64,000 nt of DNA from Odontocerum albicorne (Eukaryota > Arthropoda > Insecta > Trichoptera > Odontoceridae). The notes beneath the pieces are model-generated. The model was not told the DNA's origin. It did not search any database and saw only the letters and a list, made by a program, of their open reading frames with translations. Of the stretch, positions 33,691-43,104 are shown piece by piece (the first letter of the stretch is position 1; each line of letters opens with the position of its first letter). The position numbers were made by a program, and so were the translations under genes. The stretch spans positions 947,778-1,011,777 of the forward strand of contig OX463846.1 in the NCBI GenBank assembly GCA_949825065.1, read 5' to 3'.

Positions 33691-33790
33691 GATGTTTATT
33701 TCATCAAAGGTTTCGACTTTAACTTTGTGGAAATCTATATGAGAATACTTAACAATGAATTACTTTGTTATTCCACTAAACACATTAATG
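33690..33790. mobile_element. FB2 outer arm fragment
   Basis: TTCATCAAAGGTTTCGACTT, AACTTTGTGGAAATCTATAT and AACAATGAATTACTTTGTTA, the outer end of FB2 in the left-arm orientation. It is cut off by the start of LINE-B. Confidence 0.6.
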
Positions 33791-33794
33791 CATG

Positions 33795-34200
33795 CAGTGA
33801 GACTCTGGAATCAGTTAAAAACCAATATAAGACTCACTCCGTCCTTGGCACGCTTTAAGAAGCAAGTGAAAAAACTCTTAATTTCTAGTCAGTAAAATAA
33901 CGTGTTTCATTCGTTATTTTTCTTTTCCTTTCCTCTCCACCTTCCTTTTCTTTTGATTGATGATATCTCACTTTATATGAAAAATAATGTTTGGGTGATT
34001 GTCCGTCTTTGTGGGGTTCGTGGGCATGTGCTCACGTAAGTGTTTATGGATTTCGTGGGGATGGATAGTAATTTGAATGATTTATGCTACCACATAACTT
34101 GCTTCATTGACTTTTGTCTGGTTGGTTGGAAGAGATTGCCGCCTGGCAATAAGCCCGCCAGATTGTATTTGCCACAAAAAGTGTTAAATAAATAAATAAA
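33795..34200 (+). mobile_element. LINE-B C-terminus and 3' end
   Basis: The plus strand reads about VRLWNQLKTNIRLTP and SLARFKKQVKKLLIS then stop, the 'LWNxLP...SLxxFKKxLK' C-terminus of CR1/Jockey-like LINEs. The 3' UTR has GATGATATCTCACTTTATAT, GGTTGGAAGAGATTGCCGCC, GGCAATAAGCCCGCCAG (34145-34161) and a TAAATAAATAAAT tail. This tail matches SINE1. Confidence 0.85.
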
Positions 34201-34895
34201 TTAATTAATCCCTTTCTATTCTACGTTCTATCGCGAGGCTCTCCTCTTCAGGTGGAATAATCTCGATTTGTTATGAAAGCAGGGCTTATAATATTATATT
34301 ATTTATCAGACTGTTGTCATGTTACTTAACTATAGACAAACCACGTAAAAAGTTCCCGTTTGTCATATTTACGGAAAGATTTCAATTTGAATAAATTAAT
34401 TAAAATATTTTACACAGATATTTCTTAGAATTCGACAATATTAATACGGAGGACAAATGTTTGAGAAGTGAGAAACCTTTTGTGTTATTTGGTAATTTAT
34501 TGCTTTTTGCTTTTACTTATGACTTTGTGTATCTCTAATATTTCTAAGATATATGGAAAATTTGAACCTTACTATCTTTGAAATTATAATTTGTCTCTGT
34601 CATTTAGTTTGTAACTGATGATTTATTAAAATATTTTTTTCCTCCGCATTAATATTGACGAATTCTAGGGAATATTTTTCTAAAATCTTATAATTTATTT
34701 ATTAAATTTTAAATAATTCCGTAAATATTCCACACATACTTTTGACGTAGGTGTTCCATGTTATAGTCAAGTAACATGACGTTAGTTTGTTTTCATAACA
34801 AATTGGGATTACTCCGCCTGAAGAGGACCTTGGGAAATACGTGTAGAAGAGATTAATGTTACTAATGGAATAACCAAGAAATATATTGTTATAAG
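34201..34895. mobile_element. Foldback element FB2, most complete copy
   Basis: A large palindrome. Outer arms are near 34210-34345 (CGCGAGGCTCTCCTCTTCAG, CTGTTGTCATGTTACTTAAC) and 34745-34890 (AGTCAAGTAACATGACG, CGCCTGAAGAGGACC). Inner arms are near 34395-34450 (TTCTTAGAATTCGACAATAT) and 34645-34700 (ATATTGACGAATTCTAGGGA). The loop is about 200 bp. Both arm pairs line up around one centre near 34545, so it is one element with arms of roughly 240 bp. It has no coding capacity. Confidence 0.75.
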
Positions 34896-35130
34896 TTTTA
34901 TCAAACACTGTTTATTCCACTTTCTGTAACGGTATAACCCTACCGATTTCACGGCTTTCACCTCATCATCAGGAGAGCACAAAAACAAGACTATGTGCTC
35001 CCCTGATGATGATGTGAAAGCCTTGAAACCGGCACTGAAAAGCCTTGAAATAAACAGTTTTTGATAAAACAAATTACGATGTCTTTAAACCTCCACAATG
35101 TTAATGCCTTAACTATAAATAAAATAAAAG
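34896..35130. mobile_element. Foldback element FB1, adjacent to FB2
   Basis: The left arm TCAAACACTGTTTATTCCAC to CACCTCATCATCAGGAGAGC returns inverted as GCTCCCCTGATGATGATGTG to AACAGTTTTTGATAAAAC. It then extends into the complete right end ATGTCTTTAAACCTCCACAA and GTTAATGCCTTAACTATAAA. This copy shows that the FB1 right end is the inverse of the left end seen at 2146. Confidence 0.75.
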
Positions 35131-35273
35131 AAATACATCATTTATGTTTTTTTTATTATATTAATTTCTTTGTGCACATTGTTAAACACGGTACTTCTAG
35201 CGGGCTTATAGTTAAACAGCATTTTCTTTCAACGAACCAGCTCATCTAAGATACATTAAATTGATTTGATTAA

Positions 35274-35435
35274 TGACAGGTTTTACAAAAAAATGAACAT
35301 TATATAAACAAATAAATGGCTAATACCAATCAATAACGACAGGTTTTACAAAAAATATGACAATACGACAGGTTTTACAAAAAAATGAACATTATATAAA
35401 CAAATAAATGGCTAATATCAATCAATAATGGTAGA
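35274..35435. repeat. Irregular tandem repeat (about 2.5 copies)
   Basis: GACAGGTTTTACAAAAAAATG followed by ACATTATATAAACAAATAA occurs twice in full (35274 and 35367), with a shortened copy between. Confidence 0.8.
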
Positions 35436-35679
35436 ACTAGAAGACAGGAATTTGTTGAAGGATAAGGAAGGGAATCAAAGGAAAATTAAGATGAAATAGT
35501 ATTCTGGGTGATTTTACGATTCTCACATCCGATAAATCTTGGAAGTTATCTATATATCTACTATCACTGTGTGAACCGCAAGTGAAGATGTGCTGTGAAA
35601 GATAGATATTGAAACGAGTCTCTCATATTTTGATCGTAGAGAACTTTCATGTTTTAAAAAAAGAAAAAAAATTCACGAA

Positions 35680-35925
35680 GATATGAATTGGAATTTTAAA
35701 GCACGCGAAATAAGTATGACAGAATGTAATAATTCCCTGCCTGATTTTAAGTTATTGAAGTATGTTTCGAAACTCTGACACGTGGTCGTACTTCCTCGGG
35801 TTAAACATGAATCGGAGGCAAGCGAGTCTCTCCATCGTCTTATGCAACACCTCTTTGTTAGCATCCAAGTAACATACGTCACCATAATCAAGAAATGGAA
35901 GCATAAGACATTGGTACAATAATAT
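35680..35925 (-). mobile_element. LINE reverse transcriptase fragment (LINE-B-like)
   Basis: Minus strand, allowing for shifts: LPFLDYGDVCYLDANKE, then RLACLRFMF and PRKYDHVSEFRN. These match the 'PILDYxDVxYxDxxxxxLxxLQxLQNxCxRFIFxxRKxDHV' region seen in LINE-B at 60012-60230, but they are clearly diverged from it, so it may be a sister family. Confidence 0.7.
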
Positions 35926-35984
35926 TAAATTAAAAACAGATGTTCACATCTATACATATACAAATACTAGTATTGTCAAAGCCT

Positions 35985-36235
35985 TAAGGGAGTATTCTAC
36001 TCTGAAACTTTGTAAAAATCGTTTTTTTCGCATATTCTTAAAGCTTTAAGAATATTTTCTCAAACGGATTTTTTTTCAATTCTCAATATTTACGAAGTTA
36101 TAACTGTAAATGAGGCAGCAATTACGCCGCACCGGAATGACTCAGACAATAATCTCCAAACTTTAAACTCTTTTTTCGACCTCGTCGACATAAAATCTCA
36201 AGTTTTATCCAACCGATTGCCTTCAAATTTAATGT
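35985..36235. mobile_element. Truncated copy of the TTAA element
   Basis: Starts TTAAGGGAGTATTCTACTCT and keeps landmarks of the element at 32404 (ATTTACGAAGTTATAACTG, GACATAAAATCTCAAGTTTT). It lacks the right end, being cut at LINE-C. Confidence 0.7.
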
Positions 36236-36239
36236 ATGC

Positions 36240-36590
36240 AGAGATAACGAAGCGTCAGACTTTCCTGCCTTAATACACATCTTTCGATTCTTCTACATTC
36301 ACATACCTTCTCACAGAACTGCTACGATTTCTCTGACTTTATTACGTTTCCATCTTTCAAAATACCATTCACTTGATCCTAACATACTTTTGTTGCGCTT
36401 GCTCTACCACTCACATTTTCCCTGTATAAATATATAGTATTTCTTCGTATTTCCTTAGTGTTTCTTAGTTCAGTTAGTATTTTTTCATTCATTCGTTCTA
36501 CATGCCCAAACAATATCAGTGTAATTTTGTTCATTTCACTCAGCTCATAAGCCATAAGCTTGCAATCATCCCTAAACAATACAAAACCCC
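36240..36590 (-). mobile_element. LINE-C fragment
   Basis: The minus-strand frame reads ILFGHVERMNEKILTE, then further 3' degraded sequence with the CTCTGACTTTATTACG and ACATCTTTCGATTCTTCTAC segments of the LINE-C tail (plus-strand text). Confidence 0.65.
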
Positions 36591-36734
36591 TTGCATATTT
36601 TTAGTTAAATATAACCTTTGTCGGTTCTACTGTTAAGACTACCCATTGAGCTCAACATACACCCCAGTCTACGCTTCATACTCGTGGCATTTTGAATATT
36701 AAGAAGATGTTGATGATAGTTAGATTACCAGTTT

Positions 36735-36876
36735 CACTGTTTACGAGCAAGTGTTATTCAATACTAACTGCAATTACGAGCAAGTGTTATTCAATACTAA
36801 CTGCAATTACGAGCAAGTGTTATTCATTACTAACTGCAATTACGAGGAAGTGTTATTCAATACTAACTGCAATTAA
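36735..36876. repeat. 33-bp tandem repeat, four copies
   Basis: Units TTACGAGCAAGTGTTATTCA plus ATACTAACTGCAA. Divisible by three, hence the 65-codon frame. Confidence 0.9.
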
Positions 36877-37202
36877 GTTAATAGTATAAATAGGCCAAAA
36901 CCCATACGACGGTTGTCATCAAAGAAAAAATACGAGAATTGAATTTTGAATACAAGAGAGCGAGAGAGGAACACTTGGATTCTCTCTGAAAGTAATTCGA
37001 AATTTGGATCTCGGTGGGTCCGTGATAAATGAAAAGATAGAAACTATACTGAACGAATTTTAAATACCTAGCTAACAATTTTTGAACCGGTATAAAAGGG
37101 GACGATGTATAAATGATTTATATAAACAAATTTTACATTTATGAACATATATTTTCATAAATGTAGAATTTGTTTTACTTCCGTGAATATTTAACGGGTT
37201 GC

Positions 37203-37427
37203 AACTATAGTTCGAAAATTCTAGGATGAGTCCTGTGACAGCTCACAAATTTGCCCCAATACAACCTTGTAACGATGTTCAGTAATTTTAATTATTTTAT
37301 CAACTTTAATATAAGCCTCAATTCTAATAAATAGCAAGTTATTTAGGTAAATACATTACGTAAGGTTGTATTGGGGCAAATTTGTGAGCTGTCACAGGAC
37401 TCATCCTAGAATTTCCGAACTATAGTT
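37203..37427. mobile_element. MITE with 66-bp near-perfect terminal inverted repeats
   Basis: The left repeat (37203-37268) and right repeat (37362-37427) match with about one difference. Outer word AACTATAGTTCG, inner word CAATACAACCTT. The middle is about 93 bp. The terminal ACTATAGT is itself palindromic, so a TA duplication cannot be separated from the ends. The high identity of the arms suggests recent movement or arm homogenisation. Confidence 0.85.
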
Positions 37428-37533
37428 AAGTTAATTCATTGTATATTCATGCTGAAAAATATCTTTCTACAAGCTCAAATTCAACTTTCCAAAAATCGAA
37501 GAAATATTTTTTTATATTTTTAAGGGTAATAAG

Positions 37534-38269
37534 CAAGGCTGTGGAGTCGGAATCGGAGTCGGAGTCATGGAGTCGGAACATTTTAGGCGGAGTCGGAGTC
37601 GGAAAAAATCGACCGACTCCGACTCCGTTTAATTATTTTAACATTTTCTTTAACTCATCCAATGCTGAGAACACGCCTGGCGTGTCCATGTGAACATCTG
37701 CTTCATGCTCAAAACACGCGCGGCGTGTCCATGCCTGTATATTGTTAGTGTATTATATCAGCATACGATATTCGTTCATTACTTCGGAAGATGCTGCCGT
37801 ATTGTATTGTTTATATATTTGTATTGTTTATATATAATGCGTATTGTTTATATATTTTTATTGTTTATATATAATAAATAATTTAATTTGTATTGTTTAT
37901 ATATAATGCGTATTGTTTATATATTTTTTTATTAAATTGTTTCATTTGTGTACGAATATAATTAATTTTTTATTTATAACTGTATCCATTATTAATAAGT
38001 CAATATAAATACATTAGGTTGACGCAGTAAATTATAAAATTAAATAAAAATTGAAGTCAGAGTCAAGAGTTGGAGTCGGAGTCGGAGTCTGAGTCTGAGT
38101 CTGAGTCTGAATCTGAATCTGAATCTGAATCTGAGTCTGAGTCTGAGTCTGAGTCTGAGTCTGAGTCTGAGTCTGAGTCTGAGTCTGAGTCGGAGTCGGT
38201 GTCGGTGTCGGAGTATAAAATAAAGCCAGAGTCGGAGTCGGTAAATTTTCATCCGACTCCACAGCCCTG
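37534..38269. mobile_element. hAT nonautonomous element with internal GAGTCK microsatellite
   Basis: Starts CAAGGCTGTGGAGTCGG and ends CCGACTCCACAGCCCTG. Both sides carry GTAATAAG (37526-37533, 38270-38277), a perfect 8-bp target duplication. The subterminal GGAGTCGGAGTCGG motif is inverted at the other side. The interior has AT-rich TTGTTTATATAT repeats (37800-37925). No transposase. Confidence 0.92.
38064..38215. repeat. GAGTCT/GAGTCG hexanucleotide microsatellite
   Basis: About 25 hexamers, mostly GAGTCT with GAATCT and GAGTCG variants, inside the hAT element. It evidently grew from the subterminal GGAGTC repeats of the element. Frames rich in S/E on one strand and Q/T or L/R on the other are artefacts. 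Confidence 0.95.
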
Positions 38270-38514
38270 GTAATAAGTTTAAATGGTTTCCTGATACAAT
38301 CCAATAAGGGGATGATATTTAGTAAGGAACAAAACCCATAACAAACTTTGTCACTTATCTCATACTTGACTTAAGTATAATTTGTCAAACTTTCAACGTA
38401 TATACAAGTTCTTATAAAACGACATTATAAGAAGAAGAAGAAAACAATAACGTTCTATTCTATTATATACTTCAGTTATATTATATAAAGACTAACTTGG
38501 CGGGAGCAATATCA

Positions 38515-38640
38515 AATATATGAAAATTATGTGAAAAATCTGACTGGAACGCTTTTTAAGGTATCATTGGGAACTGAGCTTAAACCTTCAGTGAGGAGGA
38601 CAGGCGTTCTACCGACATAACCACTGAGATCATCTTTAAA
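38515..38640 (-). mobile_element. SINE1 head-side fragment
   Basis: Minus strand: GATCTCAGTGGTTATGTCGG (tRNA-like start), a diverged B-box region, then a body with AAGCGTTCCAGTCAGATTTT. The tail is missing. Confidence 0.65.
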
Positions 38641-38674
38641 AAAAATTAATTCGTGATTGCTGCCAACGCAATTC

Positions 38675-39384
38675 TCTCTCCGTGGTTGCAGTTCTAAGAC
38701 TGATTTGCAGCAATTTCAACTCTTCTCCTCCATTCCTCCCTGTCCTGTGCGGCTCTTTTTAAATATGTATATGTTGAGCAGCGCACGTCCACCAACAGGT
38801 CCTCCAGGTACTCTCGGCGTGGGCGTCCCCTAGAGTTTGTCCCCTCGGTCATACCCTCCATTATGGCATGCAAGAGGCCCTCTTGTCGTATTATATGACC
38901 GATCCATCCTGCACGCCTTTCGGACAGGATCCTGAGCAGGTGCCTTCCTCCTTCGATTCGTTGGAGAACCTCTTCATTTGTGATGTGGTCTCTCCAGGAA
39001 ATTCCTAATAGTCTTCTATAGAAACACATCTCAAAAGCCTCTAGTCTTCGTCTATCTCTTTCGGATAGGCACCATGTCTCGCAGCCGTACATCAAGATAC
39101 TCCATACATAGGTCTTGATGAGGAGTATTCTCAGTTTTAGGTCTATATTATTAGATTCTATTATTTTCGACCTTTTATTAAATGCAAGTCTAGCCTGATG
39201 TATACGGCTGTCGACCTCGCTCTTGGACCGACCGTCCCATGTTATTTTGCTCCCGAGGTAGACAAACTCCTTGGTGTTCTTTAGTGGTTTACCCGACAAC
39301 ACTATTCTCATCTGGTGTTGCGCTCGGCCTACAGTCAGCAGCTTTGTTTTGTCTTTATTTATCTTCATACTGTAGTTATTACAA
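38675..39384 (-). mobile_element. LINE-E 3' fragment, copy 2 (233-codon open frame)
   Basis: The longest intact LINE frame in the window. Minus strand: NYSMKINKDKTKLL and EFVYLGSKITWDGRSKSE (the end of the palm/thumb), YGCETWCLSERDRRR, ISWRDHITNEEVLQRI, WIGHIIRQEGLL, GRPRREYLEDLLVD, ending in WRRRVEIAANQS. There are no internal stops and it is nearly identical to 15419 over the shared part, so both copies are fairly recent. The 5' end is truncated at the LINE-B junction. No endonuclease domain is present, so it is not autonomous. Confidence 0.88.
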
Positions 39385-39662
39385 TTACAAACCAATAAAA
39401 GACTCGCTCCGTCCTTGGCATACTTTAAGAAGCAACTGAAAAAACTCTTAATTTCTAATCAGTAAAATAACGTGTTTCATTCCTGATTATTTTTTTCTTT
39501 TCCTTTCCTCTCCACCGTCCCTTCCTTTCCTTTTGATTGATGATATCTCACTTTATATGAAAAAAGAATGTTCGGGTGATTGTCCGTCTTTGTGGAGTTC
39601 GTGGGCATGTGCTCACATATGTGTTTAAGGATTTCGTAGGGATGGATAGTCATTTGATAAGT
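39385..39662 (+). mobile_element. LINE-B 3' fragment without its tail
   Basis: Same plus-strand text as 33820-34070 (CCAATAAAAGACTCGCTCCG, CTTTAAGAAGCAACTGAAAA), ending at GGGATGGATAGTCATTTGA and lacking the GGCAATAAGCCCGCC tail. It abuts LINE-E head to head. Confidence 0.8.
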
Positions 39663-40355
39663 CTTCAGTGGTTTTCTTACCAAATATGTTTTTTTTAATA
39701 TTCATATATGTACAATAGATACGAGAAAGTAAGTAATCTTGTGGTCACAGACACTATCTTCCAATCCTCAAGCTCAACTTATATGTACTTATTTTGTAAT
39801 GTTTTTAATAATGGATTTAAGGCCTAAGTGCACCATTGAATTTTATTTTTTCTCTAAACGGTACTATATAAATAATCCTTTTATTTTTATTATTACATTA
39901 TTAAAACATAGCACTTAAAAACATAGCACCTAAAAACATAGCGACTATAAAAAAATATTTTGTTAAATCTTCTAACTTGATCTTTAATTTTAACTCCAAA
40001 AAGGAATCACCCTGGGGTAAAATTTACTGTAACGTTTACTCTGCATGTATTGTCTCAGCTATTAAAGGGATTAATTAGATTTAATCTCGGTCGGAAAGAT
40101 TAGTTAATTACTCAAGTTTTCTTTTTCAGTGGTTTTGTTTCATGGGGAGGGTAGTATTATTGCGATTCCGTATGCATTCCATCCCCTAGAACCTTGAGGG
40201 AAGAATCTAAGTGAAAACCATTAAATAGGTAAAGGGGTAGTACGAGTGTAAGAGGGGATTATGGTCAAGTACTCTACAGGAGTTAAATATTTTAAGAATT
40301 TCATTAGCACTAGTACACAGGTGTCCGTAAACCGATTCGTTCGTAAGACCCATTG
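39663..40355. other. Unassigned sequence
   Basis: A short ACATAGCAC(T/C)TAAAA repeat (about 39907-39945). Nothing else supported. Confidence 0.35.
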
Positions 40356-40359
40356 TACA

Positions 40360-40690
40360 TACATACCATCATACCGTCTCTCTGTCGGGGTAGGCAAAGA
40401 GGGGAGTACGCTAGACTTTTCTATCGTGACGCTAAACTTTCACCATTTCTACAATCATGCACCTTCTCATACAACCGCTGTGATTTATCTGATTTTTAAC
40501 ATTTGCTACTTTCACAATGTCATACGTTTGATTCAATCATACTTCCTTTATAATCTTTCTACCACAGCTTCCACTCACATGAGCACTGTGTATTTGTTTT
40601 CTTACAATTTTTTCGCTCATTTTTATCCATATGCCCAAACTATTTTCGACAAACGAAGATCGATTCAATGAAAAATTTTCTCGAGAAAAC
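40360..40690 (-). mobile_element. LINE-C fragment
   Basis: The plus text TCTCTGTCGGGGTAGGCAAA is the inverse of the TGCCTACCCTGACAGG 3' end at 22530. The minus strand continues through a degraded body towards CATATGGATAAAAATGAGCG, matching the 'FGHxERMxE' neighbourhood. The plus-strand 136-codon frame here is a shadow. Confidence 0.6.
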
Positions 40691-40772
40691 TAACGTAAAC
40701 CAAAAATTAAGATCATTAATTAATTAAATATTACACAATAATAACATGAATGTAGCAATAACAAAAAAAAAA

Positions 40773-41631
40773 GATGCGTGAGACTCTCGCGCAGTAGAAG
40801 TGAAACTTTTTAGCTCCCTCCATAACTTGATTTTATGCATTGCTTTTTTTCCATTTGTTAACGTTTTTTTTTAGGATTAGGAAATGGTTATGTGGAATTT
40901 AATTCAAGAAAATCTCTCTTAATTAAATTAAATATGGTTATGAGGAATTTAATTTAAGAAAATCTCTCTTAATTAAATAAAAAGGTATTCTTTTTTTTAT
41001 TTTTAATAATAATAATTTTAATAATAAATAATAATATAATACACGAAATAATATTAAATTTATACTTTTTAACATTAAATATATTAATATTTTTATGTTA
41101 TTATTAATTGTTAAATTAATTATTTTTAAATAATTATTTATTTATTATTAAATTAAATTTATTATTTTATTGATAATACGAGTACATTATTAATAATATT
41201 GTTATATTATTTATTAATTATAATAAAATAATAATATAATTATTAATATTACAATAACACACATTTATTATTATAAGTATGTATTAAATATAAATTATAT
41301 ATTAAATAAATATTAAAATAAATATTAAATAAAATAAAATAATTTAATATAAAATAAAATTTATAAATGTTAAATATATATAATAATAATTTTAATAATA
41401 ATATAATATACGTAATAATATTGAAATAATATTAAATATTATTAATAATAAATAATTATTAATATTAAAATAATTAATAATAATTTATTAATAAATAAAA
41501 TGTTTAATAATAATATATAATAATTTTATAGGAATTGAATAATAATAAAATAATAATATAATACACCGTTTCACTTTTCGTGACGTTCAGGACAATTTGC
41601 CCTACCGCGCCTACCGAAGTTTCACTTCAAT
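40773..41631. mobile_element. AT-rich MITE, copy 2
   Basis: Same ends as 425-1335 (GCGTGAGACTCTCGCGCAGT at left, CGTGACGTTCAGGACAATTT and CCGAAGTTTCACTT at right) with a similarly AT-rich core. Within the core, TACGAGTA (41177-41184) stands where copy 1 has plain TA (820-821). Confidence 0.7.
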
Positions 41632-41985
41632 AAAATTTTAAAATGACAAAAAATACACTATAATCAACTTGAACCAATTAATGAATAGACTCGAAATTCA
41701 AGTATCATATAGTAAAATATTGTGCACAGCTTCAGGAATATCCAAATATCCAACAGCTGATATATCACAAATTATTTTGAAACTTCTTACAGAAAGGAAT
41801 AGCATGTCTGGCAGCAACAGTAGCGCACGAGCGACTCTGAATTTATTTAGTGACACTAATGAGCTGCATTTTATAAATGTAAACAATATAATTATATTTT
41901 AGTACTAAACCTATCATATCACTTTCGAGACCTCTCGTCTTCTTTTCTTATAATTTCCATCATCATAATCAGTGCCGCATTTGTA
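41632..41985. other. Unassigned sequence
   Basis: A 77-codon plus frame and a 62-codon minus frame overlap here. The plus frame (SGISKYPTADISQIILKLLT) looks protein-like, but I do not recognise it. Confidence 0.35.
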
Positions 41986-42430
41986 TGAGCAGTTTGCAAC
42001 TAGGCAGTATGGGTAGCCTTAGGTCATGGTTTACAGGTGGTCATGGTTTACAAGTACCCCTAGGCAGTTTGCAGCTAGGCAGTATGGGTAGCCTTAGGTC
42101 ATGGTTTACAGGTGGTCATGGTTTACAAGTACCCCTAGGCAGTTTGCAACTAGGCAGTATGGGTAGCCTTAGGTCATGGTTTACAGGTGGTCATGGTTTA
42201 CAAGTACCCCTAGGCAGTTTGCAACTAGGCAGTATGGGTAGCCTTAGGTCATGGTTTATAGGTGGTCATGGTTTACAAGTACCCCTAAGCAGTTTGCAAC
42301 TAGGCAGTATGAGTAGCCTTAGGTCACGGTTTACAGGTGGTCATGGTTTACAAGTACCCCTAGGCAGTTTGCAACTAGGCAGTATAGGTAGCATAAGGTC
42401 ATGGTTTACAGGTGGTCATCAAACAACTAC
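41986..42430. repeat. 75-bp minisatellite
   Basis: About 5.9 units of AGTTTGCAACTAGGCAGTAT, GGGTAGCCTTAGGTCATGG and so on. TTTACAGGTGGTCATGG is followed by a second GTTTACAAG, so the unit contains an older internal duplication. The 149-codon frame with a 25-residue repeat is most simply an artefact of the period. Confidence 0.9.
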
Positions 42431-43100
42431 GTGATTATTTCAAATACGAGTATATACATCACATCCTGTGTGGACCCGTCTAGCCGTGATGGCACACCGA
42501 TTGTATTTATTACATATTTTTATAACTTATTTGTGAGTCTTTTGACGCTCCTTTTAGCTTAAACTCCTTAGGCAAATGCCTAGGTTTGCCTGTTTACAAG
42601 CACGACTCTGGTCATAATAGTTATTTTGTTTATTCAAAGGATGTTTCGTGTTTCTCTATCGCAACACTAAATATAAAAGGGCATCCACCATAAAACTATT
42701 GGAGAAAATAATTAACGAAGGTAAAATGGTTAGACCTTTATATGGTATAAGGTTTTGCATTCTGATTTTTTTATTTCAAGGTTCAAAACAGGAAATTTGC
42801 TCAGCTCCGTCAGTAAGGCTTTCATTTTGTGTTATTTTTTATTCAGGTTATTTTTTCAGAATTTTTAAGCTGAAGTAACATGGCACGTGTCAATGTCGAC
42901 CTTTCATTTTTCAAAAATAGGTTTTTCGAGAAATCAGATAAATGGATTAAAAGTTTACGACTTTTTTATTTTTATACGGGACATAGTCGACCTCTGTATC
43001 TTATTTGGTTTAATGTACGTCTTCCATTCCAGAAATTGCGGGTTTGACTTATTGTGTTATTCATTTTGCAAAAGAGATGTAGTCTAGTTTTCTCTTAAAG
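42431..43100. other. Unassigned sequence
   Basis: TACGAGTA at 42445-42452. Two short frames without recognisable features. Confidence 0.35.
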
Positions 43101-43104
43101 CCTA

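Noticed and set aside
39239..39439. Plus-strand frame within LINE-E/LINE-B
   Set aside because: Shadow of the minus-strand LINE-E frame.
41985..42434. 149-codon frame with a 25-residue repeat
   Set aside because: 75-bp period artefact. Starts and ends with the array.
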